This document shows, one piece after another, positions 1-6,733 of a stretch of 10,703 bases of DNA. The stretch covers positions 1 through 10,703 of the forward strand of contig JBICHM010000183.1 of NCBI GenBank assembly GCA_043101835.1, in the 5' to 3' direction. This stretch comes from JBICHM01 sp043101835 (GTDB lineage: Bacteria; Planctomycetota; Phycisphaerae; Phycisphaerales; UBA1924). A program made the translations under genes and the position numbers. Numbering within the stretch: the first letter of the stretch is position 1; every line of letters starts with the position of its first letter. The notes below the pieces were generated by a model. It was not told where the DNA came from. It searched no databases and saw only the letters and a program-made list of their open reading frames with translations.

Positions 1-531
1 GTCGAGCCGACCGACGGCGTGGACCCGGTCGGCCGGCGCGACATCCGCACGCTGCTGCAGACGATGCGCGACGAAGGGCGCACCGTGCTGCTGAACAGCC
101 ATCTGCTGGGCGAGGTGGAGATGGTGTGCGATCGCGTGAGCATTCTCGTGCAGGGCACGGTGCGCGCGGAGGGCACGCTCGATGAACTCGCAGGCGGCGG
201 GGCCCGGTACGAACTGGAAGTGACCGGAACGGTCGAGGAGGCCGAGCGCCGCCTGCGCGCGGCCTTCGCCGACCACCTCGATCGCGACGCCTCGGGTGGG
301 GGCGTCGTGATCGAGACGGACGGCGCGACCCTGTTGGTGCGGACGACCGAGGCTGCGCAGGCACAGCCGGCGCTCGACACCGCGCGTCGGGCGGGCCTGG
401 AGGTGAAGTCTTTCCGCCTCGTGCGCCCGACGCTCGAGGACCTGTTCATCCAGGCGGTGACGGATCCGGAAACGGGCAAAGCCGTCGCGCCGGGGGCGGA
501 TCGTTCGAAGCGGAAGGGGCGGCGAAAGTGA
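1..531 (+). CDS. ABC transporter ATP-binding protein, C-terminal part (5' end outside window)
   Basis: This is the last 176 residues of an ABC ATPase; the Walker A and signature motifs lie upstream of the window. The reading frame is open from base 1. Seen directly: the end of the Walker B/D-loop region (EPTDGVDP at residues 2-9), then the H-loop (NSHLLGEVEMVCDRV, with the switch histidine), then ILVQGTVRAEGTLDEL, which is typical of NatA/CcmA-like exporters. A C-terminal accessory domain of about 100 residues follows, ending in a basic tail (SKRKGRRK). It would energise the permease encoded next, whose GTG start overlaps its TGA by 4 bp, indicating translational coupling. Oddity: the first complete codon is GTC (Val) at the position normally held by the Walker B aspartate. 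The substrate is unknown; family membership is secure. Confidence 0.93.
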   Translation, partial: VEPTDGVDPVGRRDIRTLLQTMRDEGRTVLLNSHLLGEVEMVCDRVSILVQGTVRAEGTLDELAGGGARYELEVTGTVEEAERRLRAAFADHLDRDASGGGVVIETDGATLLVRTTEAAQAQPALDTARRAGLEVKSFRLVRPTLEDLFIQAVTDPETGKAVAPGADRSKRKGRRK

Positions 532-1634
532 TCCGACAGACCGCCGCCATCTTCGTGGACGCGTATCGCGAGCTGAACGCGCGCCGGCTCTTCTGGATCG
601 CGCTGATCCTGTCGGGGCTTGTTGTCGTGGCCTTCGCGCTGGTGGGCGTGAGCGCCGACCAGCATGTGACGATCCTCGGGCTCGAGACGCCGATCCCGCT
701 CGGCATGATGGGGTGGACGGCAGAGGACCTGTACAAGGTGCTCTTCGTCTACTTCGGGATCAACTTCTGGCTCGCGTGGCTGGTGACGATCCTCGCGCTC
801 GTGACGACGGCGGGCATCTTCCCCGACTTCATCGCGAGCGGGTCGATCGACCTTGCGCTCTCGAAGCCGATCGGCCGGTGGCGGCTGTTTCTGACGAAGT
901 ACGCGACGGGGCTGCTCTTCGTCGCGCTGCAGGTGTTCGTCTTCACCGGAGCGACCTTCCTCGTGCTGGGGCTGCGCGCCGGCGCGTGGGAGCCGTGGCT
1001 GTTTCTCGCCGTGCCCGTGGTGGTGGTGTTCTTCAGTTTCCTTTTCTGCATCTGCACGCTGTTGGGCTTGCTGACGCGCTCGACGATCGCGGCGCTGCTG
1101 CTCACGTTGCTGGCGTGGTTCGGGCTCTTTGCGATCAACGCGGTCGATGAGGTGCTGCTCGGCGTCGGCGCGCAGCAGCAGATGTCGGTGGAGCAGCTGG
1201 AACGGCAGGAGACGCAGCTGGCGGATCGCGTGGAGCGGCTGGATGCCGAAGGCACGCCGGCGCCGCAGACAACGGATCGGCTCGAGGCGACGCGCGAGGA
1301 GCTGGAGACCGCGCGTGACGACCTGCGCGCCGTCGAGCGCTGGCAGGGTCGCGTGGTGCTGGCCAAGACGGTGCTGCCCAAGACGAGCGAGACGATCAAC
1401 CTGCTGCGCCGGTGGCTGATCGACCTGGCGGACCTGCCGGATGTGGAGGAGCAGGCGGCCAACGCGCAGAACGGGAACGACCGGTCTCGCGGCGGCCCGA
1501 GCGCGGAGGCGAGCCTCCGCGCAGCGCGCGAGCGCGACAGCCGCAGCCCGTGGTGGGTGATCGGCACGTCGCTGGGGTTTGAAGCAGTGGTGCTGCTGAT
1601 CGCGGGGTGGATCTTCGCGCGCCGGGATTTCTGA
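528..1634 (+). CDS. ABC-2 type transporter permease with extracytoplasmic coiled coil
   Basis: This is a 368-residue integral membrane protein forming the membrane half of an ABC exporter with the preceding ATPase. Six hydrophobic segments are visible at about 21-42, 71-96, 124-148, 157-181, 184-205 and 343-363. The sequence SGSIDLALSKPIGRWRLF (about 104-121), between segments 2 and 3, matches the cytoplasmic coupling region common in ABC-2/NatB-like permeases. Between segments 5 and 6 there is an insert of about 135 residues, rich in Glu, Arg, Gln and Leu (218-274 reads as a coiled coil); with the N-terminus inside, this insert would lie outside the membrane. The GTG start at 528 overlaps the upstream stop (GTGA), with AAGGGG about 10 bases before it. 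The substrate cannot be told from the sequence. Confidence 0.9.
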   Translation: MIRQTAAIFVDAYRELNARRLFWIALILSGLVVVAFALVGVSADQHVTILGLETPIPLGMMGWTAEDLYKVLFVYFGINFWLAWLVTILALVTTAGIFPDFIASGSIDLALSKPIGRWRLFLTKYATGLLFVALQVFVFTGATFLVLGLRAGAWEPWLFLAVPVVVVFFSFLFCICTLLGLLTRSTIAALLLTLLAWFGLFAINAVDEVLLGVGAQQQMSVEQLERQETQLADRVERLDAEGTPAPQTTDRLEATREELETARDDLRAVERWQGRVVLAKTVLPKTSETINLLRRWLIDLADLPDVEEQAANAQNGNDRSRGGPSAEASLRAARERDSRSPWWVIGTSLGFEAVVLLIAGWIFARRDF

Positions 1635-1646
1635 GCGGGAGTGGGG

Positions 1647-1666
1647 CCGCGATCTTTCGATCGCGG
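1647..1666. terminator. Hairpin between convergent genes, possible bidirectional terminator
   Basis: CCGCGATC (1647-1654) and GATCGCGG (1659-1666) form a perfect 8-bp stem around a 4-base loop. The loop is TTTC on the + strand and GAAA (a stable GNRA tetraloop) in a minus-strand transcript. It sits 12 bp after the permease stop and 5 bp after the proC stop, exactly where both convergent transcripts need to end. There is no clear U-tract on either side, so it may act as a 3' end stabiliser or a factor-assisted terminator rather than a classic intrinsic one. Confidence 0.5.
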
Positions 1667-1671
1667 TTCGG

Positions 1672-2532
1672 TCAGCCCTTTGCCAGTTCGACGCCGCGGT
1701 TTCTTGCGGCGGTGATCGCCTTGATGACGGCGGCGTTCACCTGGTTGTCATCGAGCACGCCGAGCGCGGCGGCGGTGGTGCCGCCCTTGCTGGTGACGGC
1801 TTCGCGGAGTTCGGTGGCGGTGGAGTCGAGCAACTCGCACATGAGCGCGCCGGCGCCGCGGATGGTGTTGCGCACGATCCGGTCGGCGGTGGCGGCGTCG
1901 AAGCCGAGTTCTTCTGCGGCTTCGACCATGGCCTCGGCGAGATAGAAGATGTAGGCCGGGCCGCTGCCGACGACTGCGGTGAAGGCGTCCATCATCGGTT
2001 CTTCGATGCGGACGACATCGCCGACGGCCTTGAAGAGGCGGACGGCGAGGTCGTCATCGTCATCGTGTGCGCCGGCGCCGAGGGCGATGGCGGCCATGCC
2101 GCGCCGCACGCGCGCGGGTGTGTTCGGCATCGCGCGGACCATGCGGGCGTTGTCGCCGAGGGCAGCGCGGACCTTTTCGGTGGGCGTGCCGGCGAGGATG
2201 CTGATGACGACGCGGCTTGTCTCGAGCAGCGGACGCGTGTCGGCGGCGGCGGCTTCGAGCATCTGCGGCTTGACGGCGAGCATGAGCTGCGTGTCGCCGT
2301 TCATCCACCGGGCGAGGTCGGGCGCGCGCTCTGCGCAGCGGATGCCGACGCGTTCGAGGACGGCGCGCTGGGGCGCCATGGGATCGGCGACGATGACCTC
2401 CCAGGGCTCGGCGACGCCGGAGTCGAGGGCGCCCATGAGGATGGCGCGGGCCATGTTGCCGCCCCCGACGAGGGCGAGCTTGGCGGGTCGAGTTTCCATC
2501 GCGGCGCCGTTCTGCGGCGCGAACCTTGGCAT
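1672..2532 (-). CDS. proC: Pyrroline-5-carboxylate reductase
   Basis: The enzyme catalyses the last step of proline synthesis, NAD(P)H-dependent reduction of pyrroline-5-carboxylate to L-proline, in the cytoplasm. With an ATG start at 2532 the protein has 286 residues. Visible in order: Rossmann dinucleotide-binding LVGGGNMARAIL (about 21-32), AVKPQML, SILAGTP, RAMPNTPA, GSGPAYIF, and the family signature region LREAVTSKGGTTAAAL near the C-terminus. The 2532 start is preferred because AGGGAGGGA lies about 5 bases upstream. A GTG at 2589 would overlap the upstream stop (GTGA) and add 19 non-conserved residues; an ATG at 2499 lacks a ribosome site. A run of five aspartates lies mid-protein (codons near 2051-2066). 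It follows the amidohydrolase gene by 53 bp on the same strand, so the two are probably co-transcribed. Confidence 0.95.
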   Translation of the reverse strand: MPRFAPQNGAAMETRPAKLALVGGGNMARAILMGALDSGVAEPWEVIVADPMAPQRAVLERVGIRCAERAPDLARWMNGDTQLMLAVKPQMLEAAAADTRPLLETSRVVISILAGTPTEKVRAALGDNARMVRAMPNTPARVRRGMAAIALGAGAHDDDDDLAVRLFKAVGDVVRIEEPMMDAFTAVVGSGPAYIFYLAEAMVEAAEELGFDAATADRIVRNTIRGAGALMCELLDSTATELREAVTSKGGTTAAALGVLDDNQVNAAVIKAITAARNRGVELAKG

Positions 2533-2585
2533 GGGGTCCCTCCCTCTGCGCTCCGTGTCGTTCGTGTTCGGCCCGTCGTGCGGGG

Positions 2586-4280
2586 TCACTCGTCGTCTCT
2601 GGTGAAGACCTCGTCACCGGCGATGACGGTGCGCAGCACACGAACCTGGGGGATGTCGGACGGGTCGATCGCGAGAATGTCGCGGTCGAGGATGATGAAG
2701 TCGGCGGCGTAGCCCTCGCGCAGCATGCCGGTTTCGGCCTCGCTGTGCAGGGCCCACGCGGCGCCGGTGGTGTAGGCGCGGAGGGCGTCGGCGACGCTGA
2801 TCGACTGCTCGGGCACGAAGGTCGCGCCGTCGAGCGTGCGCGCGGTGACGGCGGCGTGGATCCCGAGCATCGGGTCGACCGTGACAACGGGCCAGTCGCT
2901 GCCGAAGGCGAGCACGGCGCCGGTGTCGAGCAGCTGGCGGAACGCGTAGGAGGTGCGGTTGCGCGCGGGGCCGAGGCGGTCGAGGGCGTAGCGGCCGTCG
3001 TCGGCCTTGTGATAGGGCTGCATGCTCGGCACGACGCCGAGTGCGCCGAAGCGGGGCGCGTCCATGGGCGTCAGGTGCTGGGCGTGTTCGATGCGCGGAC
3101 GGATCTGGTCGCGCACGCTGCCGGGGAGCTTGGCGTACCAGTCGAGCAGCACGCTGTTGGCCCGGGCGCCGATGGCGTGGACGATGGGCTGCAGGCCCAT
3201 GTCGGCGCCGAGACGGATGATGGCTTCGAGTTCGCCGCTGGCGGCGAGGGCGAGCGGGAAGCCGGCGTTGTCGGCGCCGCGGTCGGCGGGATTGTCGAGG
3301 TAGGGTTCGAACATCCACGCGGTGCGCGAGCCGAGGGAGCCGTCCATGTAGCCCTTGAAGCCGAGGACGCGCACGCGCGGGCTCAACTGCGGGTTGTCGG
3401 CGGCCCATTCGAGCGTCGGGCGCCACGCGGCCAGCGAGTCGTGGCCTTCGCTGACCGAGGCGTTGACGCGCAGCGTGAGTTTGCCTGCCGCGTCGAGGGG
3501 TGCGACGAGGTTCTCGAGGGTGCGGCGGCTGTCGATGGCGCCGACCTGCGTGACGCCGAGGCTGTTGGCGTGCGCGCTTGCGCGCCGGATGAGGTCCATC
3601 GTGCGCACATCGTCGCGCTCGGGGACGAGTCGGGTGACGAGGCCCATGGCCTGTTCGTAAAGGGCGCCGTCGGGGGCGCCGTCGGCGCGCCGCCCGATCT
3701 CGCCGCCGGCGGGGTCGGCGGGGCCATCGGTGGTGACGCCTGCCATCTCGAGCGCCGTCGCGCCCGCGATGAGGGAGTGGCCGTCCATGCGGACGAGCAC
3801 GGCGGGGCGTCCGCCCGCGGCTTCGTCGATTTCCTCGGCGGAGGGCGGGCGTCGATCGGGCCAGGATTCGGCCGACCAGCCGCGTCCGACGACCCAGGCG
3901 TCTTCGGGGAGTTGCTCGGCGCCCTCGCGGACGATGTTGAGCAGGTCGTCGCGGCTGGTGGCGACGCGGAGGTCGAGCGAGTCGAAGGAGGCGGCGGCGC
4001 CGGCGATGTGGACATGGGCGTCGATGAGGCCGGGGAGCACGCGTCGGCCCTCGGCGTCGATGACGCGCGTGGCGTCGCCGATGTAGGCCTCCGCGTCGTC
4101 GCCGATGAAGACAATGCGTCCGTCGCGGACGGCGAGGGCGGTCGCGTCGGTGCGATCGGGGTCGGCGGTCCAGATCGACGCGTTGCGCAGGACCAGGTCG
4201 GCCACTTGCTGGGCGATCGCGCTCGCTGCACTGGCGGCCATCGCGATCGCTGCGAGCGCGGCGGAGAAACCTCTCGTCAT
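2586..4280 (-). CDS. Exported YtcJ-like metal-dependent amidohydrolase
   Basis: This is a 564-residue member of the amidohydrolase superfamily (Amidohydro_3 / YtcJ / NfdA-like), hydrolases that act on amide or N-formyl bonds using one or two metal ions. The N-terminus TRGFSAALAAIAMAASAASA is a signal peptide with a likely cut at AIA|QQ (after residue 23), so the enzyme acts outside the cytoplasm. Metal and active-site candidates: HVH (H89, H91) in LPGLIDAHVH, K309 in GFKGYMDGSLGSR, H368 in IVHAIGARAN, H399 in RIEHAQH, and D462 in FGSDWPV. The C-terminal YAADFIILDRDIL strand closes the composite beta-sandwich domain. The ATG at 4280 has GGGAG 9-10 bases upstream and opens directly into the signal peptide; an in-frame start at 4340 would bury it behind 20 polar residues. 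The natural substrate is unknown. proC follows on the same strand. Confidence 0.92.
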   Translation of the reverse strand: MTRGFSAALAAIAMAASAASAIAQQVADLVLRNASIWTADPDRTDATALAVRDGRIVFIGDDAEAYIGDATRVIDAEGRRVLPGLIDAHVHIAGAAASFDSLDLRVATSRDDLLNIVREGAEQLPEDAWVVGRGWSAESWPDRRPPSAEEIDEAAGGRPAVLVRMDGHSLIAGATALEMAGVTTDGPADPAGGEIGRRADGAPDGALYEQAMGLVTRLVPERDDVRTMDLIRRASAHANSLGVTQVGAIDSRRTLENLVAPLDAAGKLTLRVNASVSEGHDSLAAWRPTLEWAADNPQLSPRVRVLGFKGYMDGSLGSRTAWMFEPYLDNPADRGADNAGFPLALAASGELEAIIRLGADMGLQPIVHAIGARANSVLLDWYAKLPGSVRDQIRPRIEHAQHLTPMDAPRFGALGVVPSMQPYHKADDGRYALDRLGPARNRTSYAFRQLLDTGAVLAFGSDWPVVTVDPMLGIHAAVTARTLDGATFVPEQSISVADALRAYTTGAAWALHSEAETGMLREGYAADFIILDRDILAIDPSDIPQVRVLRTVIAGDEVFTRDDE

Positions 4281-4534
4281 GGAAACGCACTCCCTGCCGT
4301 TGCTGCGGGCGCTCCCACGTTCACCCGCGACGCGGGGCACACGATACCCGGATCGGCGCGGCCTTGTTCGTTAGCGAGGACTAGTCGGCGGGGGTTGGTC
4401 GGGCGTCGCGGCGGGAGTACAGTGCGCGATCGTCCCGAGCCGATCGGGCCACTGGGGAGGGGTCCGGTCCGGGGTGTGCGGACGGGCGTGTTCGGTGCGC
4501 AGGCGGCCACGCAGGCCGGCGCAGGGAAGGACGG
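4281..4534. other. Divergent intergenic region (254 bp) between the amidohydrolase gene and accA
   Basis: No gene is visible here. The stretch must hold the promoters for both divergent transcripts. The accA-side promoter is listed separately. For the minus strand only a weak candidate is seen (TATCGT as a -10, plus-strand bases 4341-4346, without a convincing -35), so the amidohydrolase promoter is unresolved. Confidence 0.5.
4395..4423 (+). promoter_or_regulatory. Candidate sigma-70-like promoter for accA
   Basis: TTGGTC (4395-4400, 4 of 6 to TTGACA) and TACAGT (4418-4423, 4 of 6 to TATAAT) are separated by exactly 17 bp. Transcription would begin near 4430, giving a leader of about 105 bases before the accA ATG. 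Its position in an otherwise GC-rich divergent region supports the call; it is untested. Confidence 0.45.
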
Positions 4535-5533
4535 ATGAGCGACACAGCGCAGGCGATCGAGCACGACCGCGAGGAGCGCGACGACCGGACGGCGACGGGA
4601 TCGCGCCCGAAGCGCGCGGCGCGCGAGCCGTGGGAGACGGTGAAGCTGGCGCGCCACCCGCAGCGCCCCCAGACGCGCGACTACATCGACCTGATCTGCA
4701 AGGATTTCTGCGAGCTGCACGGCGACCGTCGCTTCGGCGACGACGATGCGATCGTGACGGGCTTTGCGCGCATCAAGAGCATCAAGTGCCTGGTCGTCGG
4801 GCACCACAAGGGGCGCGACACGAAGGAGCGCATCGCGTGCAACTTCGGCTGCGCGCACCCCGAGGGGTACCGCAAGGCGCTCGCGAAGATGCGCCTGGCC
4901 GAGAAGTACGGGCTGCCGATCGTGACCTTCGTGGACACACCGGGCGCCTACCCGGGCCTGGGCGCCGAGCAGCGCGGGCAGGCCGAGGCGATCGCCGTGA
5001 ACCTGCTGGAGATGAGCCGGCTGAAGACGCCGATCGTGAGCGTCGTCATCGGCGAGGGCGGCTCCGGCGGCGCGCTGGGCATCGCGGTCGCCGATCGCGT
5101 GGCGATGCTCGAGAACGCCTGGTACTCGGTGATCAGCCCGGAGGGGTGCGCCGCGATTCTGTGGAAGGAAGCGAACCCCGAGACCAACGCCCAGGCGGCC
5201 CGGGCGCTGCGCCTGACGGCGTCGGACAATCTCGACCTGGGGATCGTCGACGATGTGATCGACGAACCGGCCGATGGCGCGCACGCCGACCCCGTGGCGG
5301 CGGCGGAGGCGGTCGAGCGGTGGGTGGCCGATCGGATGCGCCGCCTGCAGCGGATGAAGCCGGAGAACCTGGTCAGCCGCCGGTACGAGCGGTTCCGGCG
5401 GCTCGGCAAGTGCGCCGAGGAGGCCGCGCGTCCGAGCGCCGGTTCGAACGGATCGACCGAACGCGAGGCGGATTCCGGTCGTACGACGCCGACGGAGGCG
5501 GGGGCGTCATCGGAATCTCCCACTGCGGATTGA
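4535..5533 (+). CDS. accA: Acetyl-CoA carboxylase carboxyltransferase subunit alpha
   Basis: This 332-residue alpha subunit works with AccD to transfer the carboxyl group from carboxybiotin (on AccB) to acetyl-CoA, making malonyl-CoA for fatty acid synthesis in the cytoplasm. Diagnostic segments: PWETVKLARHPQRPQTRDYI (32-51), VDTPGAYPGLGAEQRGQ (133-149), the glycine-rich GEGGSGGALGI (173-183), and YSVISPEGCAAILW (197-210). The ATG at 4535 has GGGAAGG 4 bases upstream. Compared with E. coli AccA (319 residues), the first 30 residues are a short charged stretch in place of the usual N-terminal helices, and about 35 residues at the C-terminus are a low-complexity Ser/Thr/Glu/Ala tail. No accD is visible nearby, so the partner subunit is encoded elsewhere. 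Confidence 0.97.
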   Translation: MSDTAQAIEHDREERDDRTATGSRPKRAAREPWETVKLARHPQRPQTRDYIDLICKDFCELHGDRRFGDDDAIVTGFARIKSIKCLVVGHHKGRDTKERIACNFGCAHPEGYRKALAKMRLAEKYGLPIVTFVDTPGAYPGLGAEQRGQAEAIAVNLLEMSRLKTPIVSVVIGEGGSGGALGIAVADRVAMLENAWYSVISPEGCAAILWKEANPETNAQAARALRLTASDNLDLGIVDDVIDEPADGAHADPVAAAEAVERWVADRMRRLQRMKPENLVSRRYERFRRLGKCAEEAARPSAGSNGSTEREADSGRTTPTEAGASSESPTAD

Positions 5534-5558
5534 CCGGTTTCGCGCCGATGAGTAGCCT
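5530..5558 (+). promoter_or_regulatory. Candidate promoter for the DksA-like gene and lspA
   Basis: TTGACC (5530-5535, 5 of 6 to the -35 consensus) and TAGCCT (5553-5558, 3 of 6 to the -10) are separated by 17 bp. The -35 element overlaps the accA stop codon. A start near 5565 would leave a leader of about 74 bases that includes a hairpin (5593-5614). The -10 match is weak, and read-through from accA is an equally possible source of transcript. Confidence 0.33.
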
Positions 5559-5592
5559 TCGCATCATTTGAGCAGGCCCTCCTGTTCGGGTT

Positions 5593-5614
5593 CTGGTCGC
5601 ATGCGGCGACCCAG
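5593..5614 (+). other. Hairpin upstream of the DksA-like gene
   Basis: CTGGTCGC (5593-5600) pairs with GCGA-C-CCAG (5606-5614) around the loop ATGCG, giving 8 bp with one bulged C. It lies between accA and the likely start of the DksA-like gene. Just downstream, CCCC (5622-5625) can pair with the GGGGG (5626-5630) that I take as the ribosome site. Either could affect translation or stabilise the accA 3' end. There is no T-tract. Confidence 0.3.
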
Positions 5615-5638
5615 GTGCGGGCCCCGGGGGTCCACGCG

Positions 5639-6733
5639 TTGGCCAAGAAGAACGCCTCCACGAAGCGGTCGTCGGGTCGGAGCACGTCTGCCAAGCAGCG
5701 CGCCGGCGGGGCATCTGCGCGCGTGACGAAGCGAACGCGCGCCAAGGCGACGACCAAGAAGACGACGACGAAGAAGAAGCCCGCCGCCAGGCGGGGCGCA
5801 TCGTCGAAGAAGTCGACGGCGAAGAAGGCCACGACGACCAGGAAGACCACGAAGAAGCCGGCTGCAAAGAAGAAGGCTTCGTCGAAGAAGGCCGTCTCGA
5901 AGAAGACTTCGACGAAGAAGTCGAGCGCGAAGAAGGCGCCGGCGAAGCAGTCCTCGAAGAAGGCCGGCGCGAGGAAGGCTTCGACCGCAAAGGCTGCGAC
6001 CAAGAAGGCTTCGACCCGAAAGTCCTCACCCAAGAAGAGCGCGGCCCAGTCGTCGACGAGCAAGAAGTCCACGGCGAAGAAGCCGACGAGCAAAAAAACC
6101 ACGAAGAAGTCCGGCGCTCCGGCCAAGGCGAGGGCGGGCGCGAAGGCCGATGCGAAGTCGCGGACGCGCAAGCGCAGCGCGAAGGGCTCGGCGCAGTCGA
6201 ACGGGGATGCGATCCCCGTCGCGCGCGAGCTGGGTTCGCTGACCGATGCGCGTGCGGCGGCGAGCCGTCTCGCTGCCGCCGCCGGGCTGCCAACGCTGAA
6301 GGCCCGATCGATCCCCGGGATGGAGGAGGCGACGGAGTCGCCCCGACTCACCAAGAGTCCCCTGGGCAAGCGCGACCTCGATCGGTTCCGCAAGATCCTG
6401 CTGCTCAAGCGGGCGCAGGTGGCCGGGGATGTGACGGACATGGAGCTCGAGGCGCTGGGCGGCGGCAAGGACACGCTCTCGAGCCTGCCGCAGCACATGG
6501 CCGACCAGGGCTCGGACGCCTACGACCAGTCGCTGTCGCTCGGGCTGGCGGCGAGCCAGCGTGAGTTGCTGCGCGAGATCGATGCGGCCCTCGATCGCAT
6601 CGAGAACAAGACATACGGCATCTGCGAGGCGCTCGGCACGGCGATCAACAAGGAGCGCCTCGAGGCGACGCCCTGGTCGCGCTACAGCGTCGAGGGCGCG
6701 CGGATGATGGACCGCGGACGCGGGCGGTCGTGA
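5639..6733 (+). CDS. Histone-H1-like lysine repeat tail fused to a DksA/TraR-like domain with degenerate zinc finger
   Basis: This protein of about 364 residues has two unlike halves. Residues 1-185 are Lys/Ala/Ser/Thr-rich, resembling bacterial H1-like DNA-binding tails (chlamydial Hc2, AlgP), with 21 pentapeptide units at 57-160. Residues 243-355 match the DksA/TraR family: LSSLPQHMADQGSDAYDQ, LLREIDAALDRIENKTYGICEA and INKERLEATPWSRY. DksA proteins enter the RNA polymerase secondary channel. Here only the first zinc cysteine remains (C329); the other three are L332, S350 and G353. The start is uncertain: TTG at 5639 gives MAKKNASTK and has GGGGG 8 bases upstream, while GTG at 5615 would add 8 residues (MRAPGVHA) without a clear ribosome site. 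Its TGA overlaps the lspA GTG (GTGA), implying coupling. A role in nucleoid binding plus RNA polymerase control is inference. Confidence 0.87.
   Translation: MAKKNASTKRSSGRSTSAKQRAGGASARVTKRTRAKATTKKTTTKKKPAARRGASSKKSTAKKATTTRKTTKKPAAKKKASSKKAVSKKTSTKKSSAKKAPAKQSSKKAGARKASTAKAATKKASTRKSSPKKSAAQSSTSKKSTAKKPTSKKTTKKSGAPAKARAGAKADAKSRTRKRSAKGSAQSNGDAIPVARELGSLTDARAAASRLAAAAGLPTLKARSIPGMEEATESPRLTKSPLGKRDLDRFRKILLLKRAQVAGDVTDMELEALGGGKDTLSSLPQHMADQGSDAYDQSLSLGLAASQRELLREIDAALDRIENKTYGICEALGTAINKERLEATPWSRYSVEGARMMDRGRGRS
5807..6118 (+). repeat. Tandem pentapeptide-coding repeat, consensus [K/R]K[A/S/T/P]xx
   Basis: About 21 consecutive units are visible, for example KKSTA, KKATT, KKPAA, KKASS, KKAVS, KKTST, KKSSA, KKAPA, KKAST, KKPTS and KKSGA. 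Two units have four residues (KQSS, KKTT), one extra Lys is inserted, and a few units are degenerate (TRKTT, QSSTS). At DNA level the unit is about 15 bp, built on AAGAAG with variable codons after it, so the repeat is kept mainly at protein level. It gives a dense, evenly spaced positive charge expected to bind DNA or RNA. Confidence 0.85.

Noticed and set aside
2533..2589. GTG at 2589 as the proC start, with a GTGA overlap
   Set aside because: The overlap is attractive, but the added residues are not conserved-looking and the ATG at 2532 has a much stronger ribosome site.
2526..4538. 670-residue open frame on the + strand opposite the amidohydrolase gene
   Set aside because: It is a composition effect of GC-rich DNA: the product is Gly/Val/Ala/Asp/Arg-biased without motifs, while the minus strand encodes a complete enzyme with signal peptide and metal ligands.
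5755..6118. AAGAAG-rich stretch as a CRISPR or non-coding tandem repeat
   Set aside because: There are no conserved repeat/spacer units; the 15-bp periodicity follows codons and keeps a KKxxx protein pattern.
4948..6498. 516-residue minus-strand frame rich in Phe/Val/Leu/Asp, looking like repeated membrane segments
   Set aside because: It is the antisense of AccA and of the Lys-rich repeat (AAG read backwards gives CTT, hence Phe and Leu). There is no ribosome site and no family resemblance.
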